DNA of 64,000 nucleotides, taken from assembly GCA_964539395.1 (NCBI GenBank), contig CAZIIU010000001.1, forward strand, positions 1-64,000. Direction: 5' to 3'. Every line of letters starts with the position of its first letter. Position 1 is the stretch's first letter. A program made the position numbers and the translations under genes. Positions 18,701-27,683 of this stretch are shown here, piece after piece. Source of the DNA: M55B112 sp964539395. GTDB taxonomy: Bacteria; Bacteroidota; Bacteroidia; Bacteroidales; GCA-2748055. A model generated the notes under the pieces. That model had not been told where the DNA came from. It was given only the letters and a program-made list of their open reading frames with translations, and searched no databases.

Positions 18701-18843
18701 TTTTCTTTTTTGACATAGACAAATTCATCACCAGGCTTGAGATTTACCTGATGAGTGGAGGTGCTTTTTTCCTGCGAATATGAACTGATAGTTCCGCAAT
18801 ACAGAAAAAGGATCGCTAATGTTATTTTCGCTGTTTTCATCAT
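15775..18843 (-). CDS. LytS-type sensor kinase with large periplasmic region and CXXC-less thioredoxin fold
   Basis: Product of 1,022 residues with a signal peptide (about 1-23). A beta-rich region (about 24-340) follows, then a segment like the N-terminal domain of Bacteroidota TlpA proteins (about 345-420, IYVKPGDSIYI), a helical region (about 420-630) and a thioredoxin/AhpC-TSA-like domain (about 634-770, IGPTMNLIGMNGKPYDW, RYLVIDKQGKIFRSIG). A transmembrane helix (about 784-804) leads to a His_kinase domain (phospho-acceptor His831 in AQLNPHFLFNCLNS) and an HATPase (ISDNGVGRG). The WCXXC site of working TlpA proteins is replaced by YSNYSREP (663-670), so this domain should sense or bind rather than catalyse. 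The partner is the LytTR regulator immediately downstream. Confidence 0.88.
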   Translation of the reverse strand: MMKTAKITLAILFLYCGTISSYSQEKSTSTHQVNLKPGDEFVYVKKEKLKYITRFPKGSIISNSPKIEDSKSHTEVNSVLKLYFKVIEVGNDNCYRVNFRVVYSDTKTDADHYYSNYDPRYPSYGTHYRDVINCFLNDVNYQIDYYPSSGKIRVLNLKQIKNELINYLALRKISVDERIEDHIVQILNEERLLRSLTFLSEMNTIVGTKKTSTKRNNGEVLKTKQIEKNNESTTYEYIVDNHIRRPDNSFPKKYYILIGRYTIDNSSGLLRNLHYTSYIGDQDKIQTGKLYQSRSDIVDISGSIELKYYTGSTMPTWVCGKYIGGSSKVMLTTQQSILNGDVKYIEANRDSTGRFSIELDIIDNRLYNVFFFTSRPAITPDLQIYVKPGDSIYICRDSNLNEFAFSGRGFEDSELFHKLRLLPGMDISFHIYHPNQKIPNGMIRNNFSLKNSIERRYAMLKQEKDNISKDFYTFLDSEYNSALGIVKYYEFWNGFADQYRENRKPTLDEEVLLLPEMPRYPDHKFLQFYDPLVTTYINLRFNIFKYQSTGGFPLYPPGRFPDTEFVKLLLEGYPFYLTYGNMIAEQIPGRIFYTENITDDYIVNDYLQNCNHQDSRDYINELLRRREKIIPGSIGPTMNLIGMNGKPYDWNKTKGKVLVLMLYSNYSREPYFAEELYKKYGENHKDIVILRISPGTSFDKWKADNSRYSALGHQMYYADGQFRFNEQFLLDGMRQSSRYLVIDKQGKIFRSIGTAQQIKGAINAALKQAPPPKTPFLETRTGQILPGVLIGFVITFILYRIIIFRRIKKKELLHRLTSLEHKAIKAQLNPHFLFNCLNSIQNLIETNKQKEANEYLLLFAKIIRRILQFSEREEISVQEELETLEIYTDLEKMRFHFNAIVVIDPAIDQYNTMIPPLLLQPVVENAIIHGLHPKVGEKTLRIEVQSRQPSILFRISDNGVGRGLQKNEITDKDKRGLDIVKSRIDIMNKHDLNGYSINIIDEVNKEGKPEGTTVEILVPDEK

Positions 18844-19122
18844 TGGGGTAGTAATTTAAATATAGACACAAATATTCGAACAATACTGAATTGAGGCAAG
18901 GATTAGTTATTGTGCGGTTATTTTGACCTATTAAAAGGTATTCAATCCCTTTTTTTGATCATAAAATGAGTTGCACAACTAGTTGAAACATGTAACCATA
19001 TTCTTTTTGCCAGAAAGTTTCATATAACAGTTGGGATTATAACAATTAAAATTGCAAAAATGCATAGAAATAATTCGATATTAGTAGCATTTTTCACTAC
19101 CTTTCTCGAAATATTTCTAACA

Positions 19123-19914
19123 ATGAATGCGAAGGAATATATACATTACCTTTCCTCAGTGGAAGAATACTCCTTTTCACTTGAAGAAATTGCCCAAAAT
19201 ACTTCAGGGGTCGGGACCTCTCTGAAATTTGAATTACGCAGATTAGTTGAGAAAGGACAGATATTCAATCTGAGAAAGGGATTCTATTTGATCATTCCTC
19301 CCAGATACTCATCTGTTGAGAAATTGCCCGTGCAGCTATATGCCGAAAAGCTCTTCAAATACCTCAATCGAAAGTATTACATAGGTTTGCATACAGCCGC
19401 GAAGCATTATGGTGCAAGTCATCAACAATCACAGAAGGATTATTTCATCACTGAAGCTCCCAAACTAAATACGATTAAGAAAAAGAGTTATGATATTAAG
19501 TTCTTCACTACAAAAGACTGGCCTTCTAATAACATCTTGAAAAAAAAATCAGATGCCGGAATGTATAAGGTTTCTTCACCTGCACTCACTTTTGTTGACT
19601 TGATCCATCACCATAGAAAAATTGGCGGGCTGAATCGAATTTTGGCTTCATTGGAAGAACTGTCTGAAGAAATACATGAAGAAGAGTTACTCGAGCTAAC
19701 TTCCTGGTACAATAACAGAAGTACTTTGCAAAGAGCAGGGTTTTTAATGGAAAAGTTATCAGTTGAAAGGACTTTATCAGACATTCTATATGACAAACTT
19801 GCACAACAAGCATATTATCCGGTATTGCTAAGCCCAATGAAAGATCAGAAGCCAGGACGTCCAAATAACAGATGGAAAATTGTAGTTAACAAGAAGCTCG
19901 AGAGCGACCTATGA
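19123..19914 (+). CDS. abiEi: type IV toxin-antitoxin system antitoxin, AbiEi family
   Basis: Product of 263 residues from 19123. The N-terminal winged helix (SLEEIAQNTSGVGTSLKFELRRLVEKGQI, about 18-47) is the DNA-binding part that autorepresses such operons. The body contains YYIGLHTAAKHYGASHQQ and SSPALTFVDLIHH, familiar AbiEi blocks. The open frame extends to 19060, but MNAKEYIHYLSS at 19123 gives the normal N-terminus. The stop overlaps the toxin start by 4 bp (ATGA), giving the standard antitoxin-toxin order. Confidence 0.9.
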   Translation: MNAKEYIHYLSSVEEYSFSLEEIAQNTSGVGTSLKFELRRLVEKGQIFNLRKGFYLIIPPRYSSVEKLPVQLYAEKLFKYLNRKYYIGLHTAAKHYGASHQQSQKDYFITEAPKLNTIKKKSYDIKFFTTKDWPSNNILKKKSDAGMYKVSSPALTFVDLIHHHRKIGGLNRILASLEELSEEIHEEELLELTSWYNNRSTLQRAGFLMEKLSVERTLSDILYDKLAQQAYYPVLLSPMKDQKPGRPNNRWKIVVNKKLESDL

Positions 19915-20702
19915 TTGAAAATCCATTCATAGCAAGATGGAAAGAGCATGCACCATGGAGAGAGTTTGCCCAGGTAGAACAAGACCTGATTATTAGCAGA
20001 GTCCTGGTTGAAATTTTTTCCGATGATTATTTAAAAGAACATCTGGCATTTCGAGGAGGAACAGCAATTCATAAACTTTACTTAAATCCTGCTCCACGAT
20101 ACTCTGAAGATATTGATCTGGTCCAAATCAAGTCAGGACCTATCAAGCCAATCATGGAGCGTATAAATGAAGTCATTAACTTTTTCGAAGAAGAAAGAAG
20201 AACGGATAACAGGGGTCACGGAATTAAAGCCTTATATCGATACAGTTCAGAGTACGAAGAAATACGGATGCGATTAAAACTTGAAATCAACTGTCAGGAA
20301 CACTTCAATGTAATTGGGTGGGTTAATTTTCCTTTTGAGTTACGGAGCGGATGGTTTGACGGAAAATGTGAAATCCGGACTTACAGTATTAATGAGTTAC
20401 TTGGGACTAAACTTCGGGCATTGTACCAAAGAAGCAAAGGTCGTGATTTATTTGATCTGGATTATGCCAGAAGAAATATGGATATCAATATTGACGAGAT
20501 TATCATCTTCTTTAGAAAATATGCTGAATTCGCAACCCTAAAGAAAGCACCGAGTAAAAGGGAGTTTTTAGAAAACATTTCGGCGAAAGTAAATGATCCG
20601 GATTTTGCTGGAGATTTAGAAGCCATTTTAAGACCAGGTATCGAATACAATCAAAACGCAGCTTATGCGTGGCTGAAAGAAGAAATTATAGAGAGAATGT
20701 AA
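19911..20702 (+). CDS. abiEii: type IV toxin AbiEii, nucleotidyltransferase
   Basis: Product of 263 residues. The nucleotidyltransferase signature is intact: AFRGGTAIHKLYL followed by RYSEDIDLVQ, with the catalytic Asp pair. Further conserved basic blocks are LGTKLRALYQRSKGRDLFDLDYA. The fold is the DUF1814/AbiEii toxin class, in which related toxins (MenT, AbiEii) transfer nucleotides to tRNA or other targets. Placement beside AbiEi makes this a complete toxin-antitoxin/phage-defence module in the accessory region. Confidence 0.92.
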   Translation: MIENPFIARWKEHAPWREFAQVEQDLIISRVLVEIFSDDYLKEHLAFRGGTAIHKLYLNPAPRYSEDIDLVQIKSGPIKPIMERINEVINFFEEERRTDNRGHGIKALYRYSSEYEEIRMRLKLEINCQEHFNVIGWVNFPFELRSGWFDGKCEIRTYSINELLGTKLRALYQRSKGRDLFDLDYARRNMDINIDEIIIFFRKYAEFATLKKAPSKREFLENISAKVNDPDFAGDLEAILRPGIEYNQNAAYAWLKEEIIERM

Positions 20703-20734
20703 AACTCAATTATTCGTTAAGAATTGTATAATTA

Positions 20735-20925
20735 GGATCACTAAGTCATTCATCGGGTCCATTAAGGCATCATTTGAATTCATTAAGTCATTCATCAGGT
20801 CCATTAAGGCTTCTTTTGAATTCACTAAGTCATTAATCGGGTCCATTAAGGCTTCTTTTGAATTCATTAAGGCATTCATCGGGTCCATTAAGGCAACATT
20901 TGAATTCATTAAAGCATTCATCGGG
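20735..20925 (-). repeat. 42-bp tandem array (about 4.5 copies) encoding heptads on the minus strand
   Basis: Four to five copies of a 42-bp unit, itself two related 21-bp halves that each begin CATTAAG, fill the gap after the AbiE operon. On the minus strand the array stays open as repeated heptads of the type ALMDPMN-ALMNSKE, inside a 101-codon open frame (20706-21011). The 434-bp gap 20703-21136 holds nothing else recognisable. A degenerate relative is at 58648-58712. Confidence 0.85.
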
Positions 20926-21136
20926 TTATAAATTGCAGTTTTCATTGGACAGGTATGGCCCGGTGTGAAAGATGTGCTTTTGTATGTGTTTGAAATCCAA
21001 TTAAAAAACAAGGGTGGTATAATGGGTTTTTCGAAAACTTTAATATATATTTGGATTGAATGGTGGCTTCAAAAAAAGTAGTTTATTAAGTTGCCCTTGA
21101 TAACAACAATTAGTATAATCACAAAACAATCAGGAG

Positions 21137-22501
21137 ATGAAAAAAGACCTTTTTCCAATGCAGTTTATAGTTGTATGTATTCTTGCATCCTTTGTAAGTT
21201 GTTCAACAGAAACAAAAACCCCTGAAAACCCAAACTTAACGTATAATGAGTACAAGCCGAACAATTCCGACATTGTTCTGAGCAGAGAAACCTATTATGA
21301 AAAACTTCAGGGTTTTTGGCTGGGAACCTGCATCGCAAATTGGACAGGTATAGTTACCGAAAATGATAAAGTCGGGAATACTGGTATTTTAAAAACAGGT
21401 GATTTTTATACACGTTAGGATTGGGGCAAACCTGACCTGCCAACCGCTTTTAGTGACGAACCCAGCACACTCTCCGAAACAATTGATTTCGTATATGCTG
21501 ATACTGACAGCATTTGGGGTGCAGATGACGATACAGATATAGAGTACATGTACCAGGAACTTTTATTAAGAAATCAAACATCCAAGCTTACGGGTGAACA
21601 AATCAGGGATGGATGGTTGCGACACATTAAACATGAAGGAAATATCTATTTGTGGGTTTCAAATAAGCAGGCCTTCAATTTAATGAAAAAAGGTTTGGTT
21701 CCACCTGAGACGGGAGACCCAAAAAATAATCCTCTATACAATAGAATTGATGCTCAGTTAACAACAGAAATATTTGGACTGTATTCACCTACCCGCCCGG
21801 ATATTGCCTTGAATATTGCTCTGTTACCTATCCAGACTACCGCAAGGGAGAATAGTCAATGGATTTCAGAGTTTTATGTAGCTGTGTTTTCATTGGCATC
21901 AGCAGTTGATGAAAACTTACCCATTAAAGAAAGAATATTCTGGATGGCTGAGCAAGCAAAAAGCCGCCTGCCTCAATCCTCTTATTCTTATAAAATGTAT
22001 AATTACGTGAAATCTAAATATGATGAAGGCATACCTTGGGAACAGGCAAGGGATTCAGTTTATTACAGATATCAGGTTAATTCCATGGATGGTTACGATC
22101 TGACTTTCCAAACCCGGGACCTGCCATGTAATGGCTGTACTGCTGCAGGGATCAACTTCGCAGCAAGCCTGGTTAGTCTTTTTTATGGTGAAGGAGATAT
22201 AATTGAAACAATTAAAATTGGAACATTGGCTGGATGGGATTCAGATAACCCAACTGCTACATGGGGTGGTTTGCTTGGTTTTATGATCGGTAAGAAAGGT
22301 GTTGAAGAGGCTTTTAACAAAGAATTCTCAAACCGTTATCATATCCACAGAACAAGAGTCGGATTTGAAAATGATGGAATTGATAACTTTCAGAATATGG
22401 CTTTAAAAGGTATCTGGATAATTGACAGGGTAGTGCAGGAAGAAATGAAGGGTGGTGTTGATTTAAAAAGAAATGTGTGGTACATACCAAAAAATATATA
22501 A
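21137..22501 (+). pseudogene. ADP-ribosylglycohydrolase-like lipoprotein, one in-frame TAG
   Basis: The reading frame is a single DraG/ADP-ribosylglycohydrolase-fold lipoprotein of about 454 codons, interrupted by TAG at 21416-21418. The first part (21137-21418) has a lipoprotein signal (ILASFVSCS) and the start of the domain (YYEKLQGFWLGTCIANWTG). The same frame continues without a shift through DTDSIWGADDDTDIEYM (metal-binding acidic motif) and NCTTAA-like CNGCTAAGINFAASL to GWDSDNPTATWGGLLG. All expected motifs survive on either side. It is a recently inactivated gene, a readthrough case, or a sequencing error. Confidence 0.85.
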
Positions 22502-22631
22502 ATCGGTATGAAGTAGAATAAAAAGCCGATAACAGGGCATTGAGCCTAATAGCCTGCATTAACAGGTGATGTACGTCAATGCTTAAAGGATAAAAATGAA
22601 AATAAAGGGATTTCTAATACATAAAAAAATT

Positions 22632-24194
22632 ATGAAAAAAGTAGTATTTCAAACAATCGCTGTTTTAGTACTTTTAGTTGCATGCCAAAATGAAAATGCA
22701 GAGAACAATACTTATTTAGATTATCCGGCAGAAACTCTTAAAGATAAAATAAGAGGTGGTTTATTGGGTCAGTTAATTGGAAATTTAAATGGATTGAAGC
22801 ATGAATTTAAATACAATGACGAACCAGGCAATGTTACAGATTATGTTCCGTCACTTCCCCATGGAGCTTTTACTGATGATGACACAGATTTCGAATGGGG
22901 GTATATCTACCATATGCAACAGAAAAATGAACTATACCTGTCAGCTGAGGAGATTGCAGACTTATGGAAAAATAGTATCAATAAAAAAATATGGTGTTCA
23001 AACAAATATGCCCGGTACTTAATGGACCTGGGATTTACCCCTCCCCTTACCGGGAATAATATCCTGAATCCATGGGCCACTTTTAATATTTCTGGTCAGT
23101 TTTTATGCGAAACCTTTGGATTATTAGGTTCTGCAATGCCACAAACTGCAAGCAAAATAGGGTTAAACTACACACGGATTGCAATTGATGGTGAACCGGC
23201 TCAAACCACTCAACTTTTTTGCACAATGATAGCCAGTGCTTTTATAGAAAATGATATCAATAAGATACTTGCTGCAGGTAAAACAGCTTTGGATGAAAAA
23301 AGTGACATGGTTGAGGTAATGAATGATTTAGAAAAATGGCACCGGCAATACCCTAATGACTGGTGAATAACCAGGAAGCTGGTACAAGAAAAGTACACGC
23401 AGGATAATGGAAGTGTGCGCGATATAAACGGATATGAACTCAATGGAGCCGGAGTCATTGCTGCACTGCTTTACGGACAGGGAGATTTTATTAAAACCGC
23501 TGAGATTGCTTTCAGTTTTGGTTGGGATTGTGACAATAATGCTGCTACAGCTTGTACTATTTTAGGGACTATGAAAGGCTATAAATGGATTATGTCCCAG
23601 GGTTGGCAAATTGTTGATCGTTATAAAAACACCACTCGTGATGGCATGCCAATGGATGAAACCATTACCAGTTTTGCCGACAGGCTCATTCAGTTGTCAG
23701 AAAAAGTAATTGTAGATAATGGTGGAGAAAAAATAGTGGTCGAAGGACAGTCATATTATAGAATCCCACAGGAAAGCCCTGCTACAGTATATGCTTTAAA
23801 AACTGACGAGGATAAGAAGGAAAAACTCAGAATGGAATATGGACAGGAAATAAAAGAAAATATCCTAAACGCCGATGATAAACAGAATAAGGCAAAAGCA
23901 GCATACATGGCTGTTTGCCTGGAGATGGTTGATGAACTTAAAAATGCTGATAAAGAGAAATGGGAAGATGCAGTTTCTACATTAAATGAGCATTGGAAAG
24001 TTATGCAGAACATGTATCTGGCAGCACAATTTACTTCTATGATAGAACTACAGAATAAATTCGAAAAAGCCGGAATAATAATACCAACTACACGTGTTGA
24101 TCATCGAAGACTTTGGGCTATTGAAGAACTTTGTTATGAACCAGAAATATTTACCCAGGATAGTTTGCCACAGATTTTTCAGTACACACAATAG
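22632..24194 (+). pseudogene. second ADP-ribosylglycohydrolase-like lipoprotein, one in-frame TGA
   Basis: About 520 codons in one frame, interrupted only by TGA at 23364-23366. The N-terminal part has a lipoprotein signal (VLVLLVACQN), KIRGGLLGQLIGNLNG and the acidic motif FTDDDTDFEWGYI. After the stop the frame resumes at once with ITRKLVQEKY, then GAGVIAALLYGQGD and GWDCDNNAATACTILG, the second metal motif. It then has an extra C-terminal helical region (about 130 residues). TGA could be a one-base change from CGA (Arg). The gene is paralogous to the preceding one and probably in the same operon. Start at 22632 (MKKVVF) rather than 22596. Confidence 0.85.
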
Positions 24195-24248
24195 AGCACT
24201 TAAAACGTACCGGGCCTGGACCTGTCTAAAACTACGGCATGCTCCAGG

Positions 24249-24785
24249 ATGAAAACAGGTAGAAAAGTGTCTCCTATAATAAACGCAGGTAGGGCAAGTT
24301 CCCAGGATATATATGTTTTCTCCACCATTAGCGGCATAAATAACTGGTATATCGTAGATGACGTGGTGATGGGAGGACGATCTGAGGGTACACTGATCAT
24401 ATCGGATGAAGGAAATGCCATCTTTGAAGGTCGGGTTTCTCTGGAGAACAACGGCGGCTTTTCATCTGTACGCTACCGCACTGAAAAGATCTCTGCAGAA
24501 GGATACGCTGCCTTTATGGTCCGGGTCAAAGGCGACACCAGGAACTACCAGTTCAGGGTTCGGTCCCGCCCGAATGATTACCAGTCATACATATACGAAT
24601 TTGAAACCAGTGGTGAGTGGCAGGTGATCCGCATTCCCTTCAGTAAGATGTATCCCGTTTTTCGGGGTATGCGACTGGACATGCCCAATTATCCGGGCAA
24701 ACAGCTACAGGAATGCTCCTTCCTTATCTCCAACAGGAAGAACGAAGCCTTCCGGCTCAAAATCGACAGGATCTGGATGGCGTAA
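24249..24785 (+). CDS. CIA30-domain protein
   Basis: Product of 178 residues. From about residue 30 it matches the CIA30 fold (complex I intermediate-associated protein 30, a galactose-binding-like jelly roll): NWYIVDDVVMGGRSEG, FEGRVSLENNGGFSSVR, VRVKGDTRNYQFRVR and a C-terminal FLISNRKNEAFRLKIDRI. Bacterial members are not linked to complex I assembly, and their ligand is unknown. No signal peptide is visible and the N-terminus (MKTGRKVSPII) looks improvised, so the 5' end may be rearranged. It follows the two broken hydrolase genes by 54 bp. Confidence 0.82.
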   Translation: MKTGRKVSPIINAGRASSQDIYVFSTISGINNWYIVDDVVMGGRSEGTLIISDEGNAIFEGRVSLENNGGFSSVRYRTEKISAEGYAAFMVRVKGDTRNYQFRVRSRPNDYQSYIYEFETSGEWQVIRIPFSKMYPVFRGMRLDMPNYPGKQLQECSFLISNRKNEAFRLKIDRIWMA

Positions 24786-24813
24786 CCACCCGTCACTCAG
24801 CAAATGAACTTTG

Positions 24814-26151
24814 CTAAATAACAGGCTCCCAGCCGGGCTCATAGGTTCTGCCCCACAGCTTCATGGCTGCTTCACTTTTCATTCTACCTGTAGAAGGATC
24901 AATGTCAAAACCGCTGTTGATGCGGTATGCCACATTGCAGTAATGCACCATAGACATGCTGACTGCTGCATCGGATATTGGAGCATTTAGTTTCTCCTTA
25001 CCCCTGATGGCAGCGAAAAAGTTTTCAATATGCCGCGTGGTAGTGTCTCCTCCACCGCCAAGCGCTGTTCCTGCTTCATTGGAAGCAGAGGTACTTTCCT
25101 TAACCAGATTGCCTCCCAGGTCGTAGATCATGTGCCTCCCACGGTCCACAAAAACGCTGCCTTCACTGCCGTAAATGATCGTTCCCCTTCCACCTTTATA
25201 GATGTCGTAACCATTCCTGCTGTTGCCCGACCATTTAATGGACTTGTTTTCGCCGAATTTATAGACCGCATCCATCGTGTCGTACATTTCCCACCCATCG
25301 TCCGGAAACTGTCCTTTTGTTGCATTAATATCAACCCTGCTGGGGTAGCCAACCTGCAATGCCCAACGAGCGATATCCATTTCGTGCGTGCCGTTGTTAC
25401 CGGCTTCCGCGGTTCCGTAATCCCAGCCATACCAGTGCCAGTTATAATTCCATGTCTCCTCCGTATATCCTCTCCTGGGTGCCGGTCCCTGGAACAGTTC
25501 CCAGTCGAGACCGCCCGGGACAGGTGCCGGTTTTTGTACCGGAACACGGCCTCTTTTATTGGTATAGAAAGCAATGGCTTTATACGGAACGCCTATTTCA
25601 CCTGAATGAATCGCCTGCATCACCTCTATCGTCTGGACCGACGTACGCTGCTGATTACCCATTTGAACTACCTTGTTATATTTTTTTTGCGCCGCTACCA
25701 GCAGCTCATCCTCCTGCATGTTATGACTGGCGGGTTTTTCAACATAGACGTGTTTTCCCTCCTGTAAAGCCATGATGGAACCGGGGGTGTGCCAGTGGTC
25801 GGGTGTGGCATTGAATATTGCATCAACCTTCCTGTCGGCAAATACCTTCCTCAAATCCTTCTCCAATTCAGGTTTATAATCTATCTTGCCTTCAAACAAT
25901 GCTGCAGCTTTCTCCAACTGGGAGGGCATAACATCACAGAGGTAGGAGAGCTTAATGTTGTTGTCTGTTTTTGAAATAGCTTGCGGGAAGGCTCCCAGCC
26001 TGCGTCCAAGCCCGATGATGGCAACATGGATACGGTCGTTTGCACCCGGGATGTTTTTATAACTCTTAGCTGAAATACTCATTCCACCTGCAACGATTCC
26101 AGCTGCAGCGGTTCCTGTTCTCCTGATAAATCTCCTTCTGTCTGTTTTCAT
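24814..26151 (-). CDS. Gfo/Idh/MocA-family oxidoreductase with Tat signal
   Basis: Product of 445 residues. The N-terminus RRRFIRRTGTAAAGIVAGG is a twin-arginine signal, so a folded, cofactor-loaded protein is probably exported. The Rossmann region has VAIIGLGRRLGAF, and the family motif EKPASHN is present. The C-terminal half has the family's beta-sheet domain (GGRGTIIYGSEGSVFVDRG). Substrates are probably sugars or inositols or their oxidised forms, but the sequence does not specify one. It converges on the CIA30 gene. Confidence 0.9.
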   Translation of the reverse strand: MKTDRRRFIRRTGTAAAGIVAGGMSISAKSYKNIPGANDRIHVAIIGLGRRLGAFPQAISKTDNNIKLSYLCDVMPSQLEKAAALFEGKIDYKPELEKDLRKVFADRKVDAIFNATPDHWHTPGSIMALQEGKHVYVEKPASHNMQEDELLVAAQKKYNKVVQMGNQQRTSVQTIEVMQAIHSGEIGVPYKAIAFYTNKRGRVPVQKPAPVPGGLDWELFQGPAPRRGYTEETWNYNWHWYGWDYGTAEAGNNGTHEMDIARWALQVGYPSRVDINATKGQFPDDGWEMYDTMDAVYKFGENKSIKWSGNSRNGYDIYKGGRGTIIYGSEGSVFVDRGRHMIYDLGGNLVKESTSASNEAGTALGGGGDTTTRHIENFFAAIRGKEKLNAPISDAAVSMSMVHYCNVAYRINSGFDIDPSTGRMKSEAAMKLWGRTYEPGWEPVI

Positions 26152-26387
26152 GATAATAAAATGTTTATTGGTTGGAAGTGCTTATATTCCGACTTATAAA
26201 AAAATGAGAGCAATAGTATCAATCGCATTTTGTACTGAAATGATGAATAAGAAAAGTCAAATATAATAATTTTACACGATCATTTCGTTTTGATATGAGC
26301 GAAATGGCACAACGATTATCTCAGATATCTGCAGATATTTGAATTAACTAGCACGAGAGAGACCTTTAAGCAGAACATCCGACCCAG

Positions 26388-27362
26388 CTAAATCTTTGCC
26401 ATTACCATGGTCATTGCGTGAAGGGTGATGGTAATTCCCAGGTAAATGTTTCTAGAGATGGCGGGTTTGAGGGAGAAGAGTTTGTAACGGATTGAGCCGG
26501 CATGACACGAGGTCAGACAGTCGCCGCAGAGTGTGCATGTAAGAGCCGGTTTCCGGTTGAGAATATCCACCTTTTTCAATGCGTCGTATTTACAGTGTGA
26601 AGTGCAACGCATGCAATTCGTACAGCTGTCGCTGATCACGAGCCTCATCGGATTGATATGTTTGGCAACGCTCACAACAGAACCGATCGGACACCAGGTA
26701 AGACAGTGCACCATCGTCCCCTTTTTCCGGGTATAGAAAAATATAATGAACAGTCCGGCTATTCCAAACCCGATAGCCACCAAGGTAGCTGTTATAATTT
26801 CAACCCTGAATATACGCAGTAAAATGGTTACACCGATGATGGTCATCAGCAAGGGGATCTTCAGTTTCCAGACCTTACCCAGTGTGCCCCGTCTTACCCT
26901 TTTCCTCCCGGCGGCCCATCCATCGATCGCCCCGAAATAGCAGAAGTGACTGCACCAGGCCGGTCCGGAAAGGAACACGGTGCTGAGAAAAAGGATGGTC
27001 ATTACCGAAAGCTCTGCCCTGTAAACAGGACCGCCAAGGATCATCATCGGGATAGGAAGATGCAATTTACCGGTCATGAGAAACTTCTCCGAAACCGTAA
27101 CGCCCAGGATCAGTTGGGAGAAAAAAATGATCGAGAAGGTGAGCCATGTAACCTGCCGCCAACGGGCCGACTTTGCCGGGTCGTACATGAACCAGGACAC
27201 TATACCCCCGTATGCAGCAGCAAGGAACAACTCAATCCACCCTCCCCCCGGAACAAATCGTTCCAACACCAGCAAAGGGTTTTCCAACTTCACCTGCACA
27301 AATGCCAAGAGCAACGCTGTGGCCAGGAAAACCGAACCAGCAAGGATTGTTCTGCTTCTCAT
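26388..27362 (-). CDS. membrane-bound 4Fe-4S polyferredoxin, NapH-like
   Basis: Product of 324 residues with about five or six hydrophobic segments. Near the C-terminus two ferredoxin clusters are clear: CTNCMRCTSHCKYDAL and CTLCGDCLTSCHAGSI. An additional cysteine motif, WCSHFCYFGAIDG, lies in a loop, as in NapH and related quinol-to-periplasm electron carriers. Such proteins pass electrons from the quinone pool to periplasmic reductases or maturation factors. It is the last gene of an operon with two cupins. Confidence 0.88.
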   Translation of the reverse strand: MRSRTILAGSVFLATALLLAFVQVKLENPLLVLERFVPGGGWIELFLAAAYGGIVSWFMYDPAKSARWRQVTWLTFSIIFFSQLILGVTVSEKFLMTGKLHLPIPMMILGGPVYRAELSVMTILFLSTVFLSGPAWCSHFCYFGAIDGWAAGRKRVRRGTLGKVWKLKIPLLMTIIGVTILLRIFRVEIITATLVAIGFGIAGLFIIFFYTRKKGTMVHCLTWCPIGSVVSVAKHINPMRLVISDSCTNCMRCTSHCKYDALKKVDILNRKPALTCTLCGDCLTSCHAGSIRYKLFSLKPAISRNIYLGITITLHAMTMVMAKI

Positions 27363-27374
27363 CTTCCATCAGGT

Positions 27375-27683
27375 TTACAACTGCTTAATGACCAATACTT
27401 CCAGGGAGTCATTTCCGGTATTCTCCCATTTACGGTTCAGTCCCTTGTCAACGAAAACACTGTCATCTTTGGCCAACTGCAGCTGCTTCTCACCTACAGT
27501 TAATTCTCCCTCTCCTTCAAGAACATAAAAAATTACGGTCAGGTGATTCACATGGTGGTCGATCATTTCGCCAGGAGCGAGTCTGATCCTAACGATCTCG
27601 ACATGGGCACCGGTGTGGAGCTTCCACGCGTCAAAAGGGGCCTCATGCTTCTCGAGATGGTTATGGTTGCGGACCTCATGCAT
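27375..27683 (-). CDS. small cupin-domain protein
   Basis: Product of 102 residues with a single cupin barrel: GAHVEIVRIRLAPGEMIDHHVNHLTVIFYVLEGEGE. A second half (VGEKQLQLAKDDSVFVDKGLNRKWENTG) supplies the usual C-terminal strand pair. Metal-ligand His residues are present (HHVNH). The exact role is unknown; many are small metal-binding or sensor cupins. It sits between the polyferredoxin gene (12 bp away) and another cupin gene (directly adjacent). Confidence 0.82.
   Translation of the reverse strand: MHEVRNHNHLEKHEAPFDAWKLHTGAHVEIVRIRLAPGEMIDHHVNHLTVIFYVLEGEGELTVGEKQLQLAKDDSVFVDKGLNRKWENTGNDSLEVLVIKQL

Noticed and set aside
20706..21011. 101-residue heptad-repeat protein as a firm gene
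   Set aside because: The frame is made almost only of the 42-bp array, with no ribosome-binding site or conserved flank seen, so it is listed as a repeat instead.
23364..23366. Selenocysteine at the in-frame TGA
   Set aside because: No SECIS-like hairpin was evident directly after it, the domain does not use Sec, and an Arg CGA origin is simpler.
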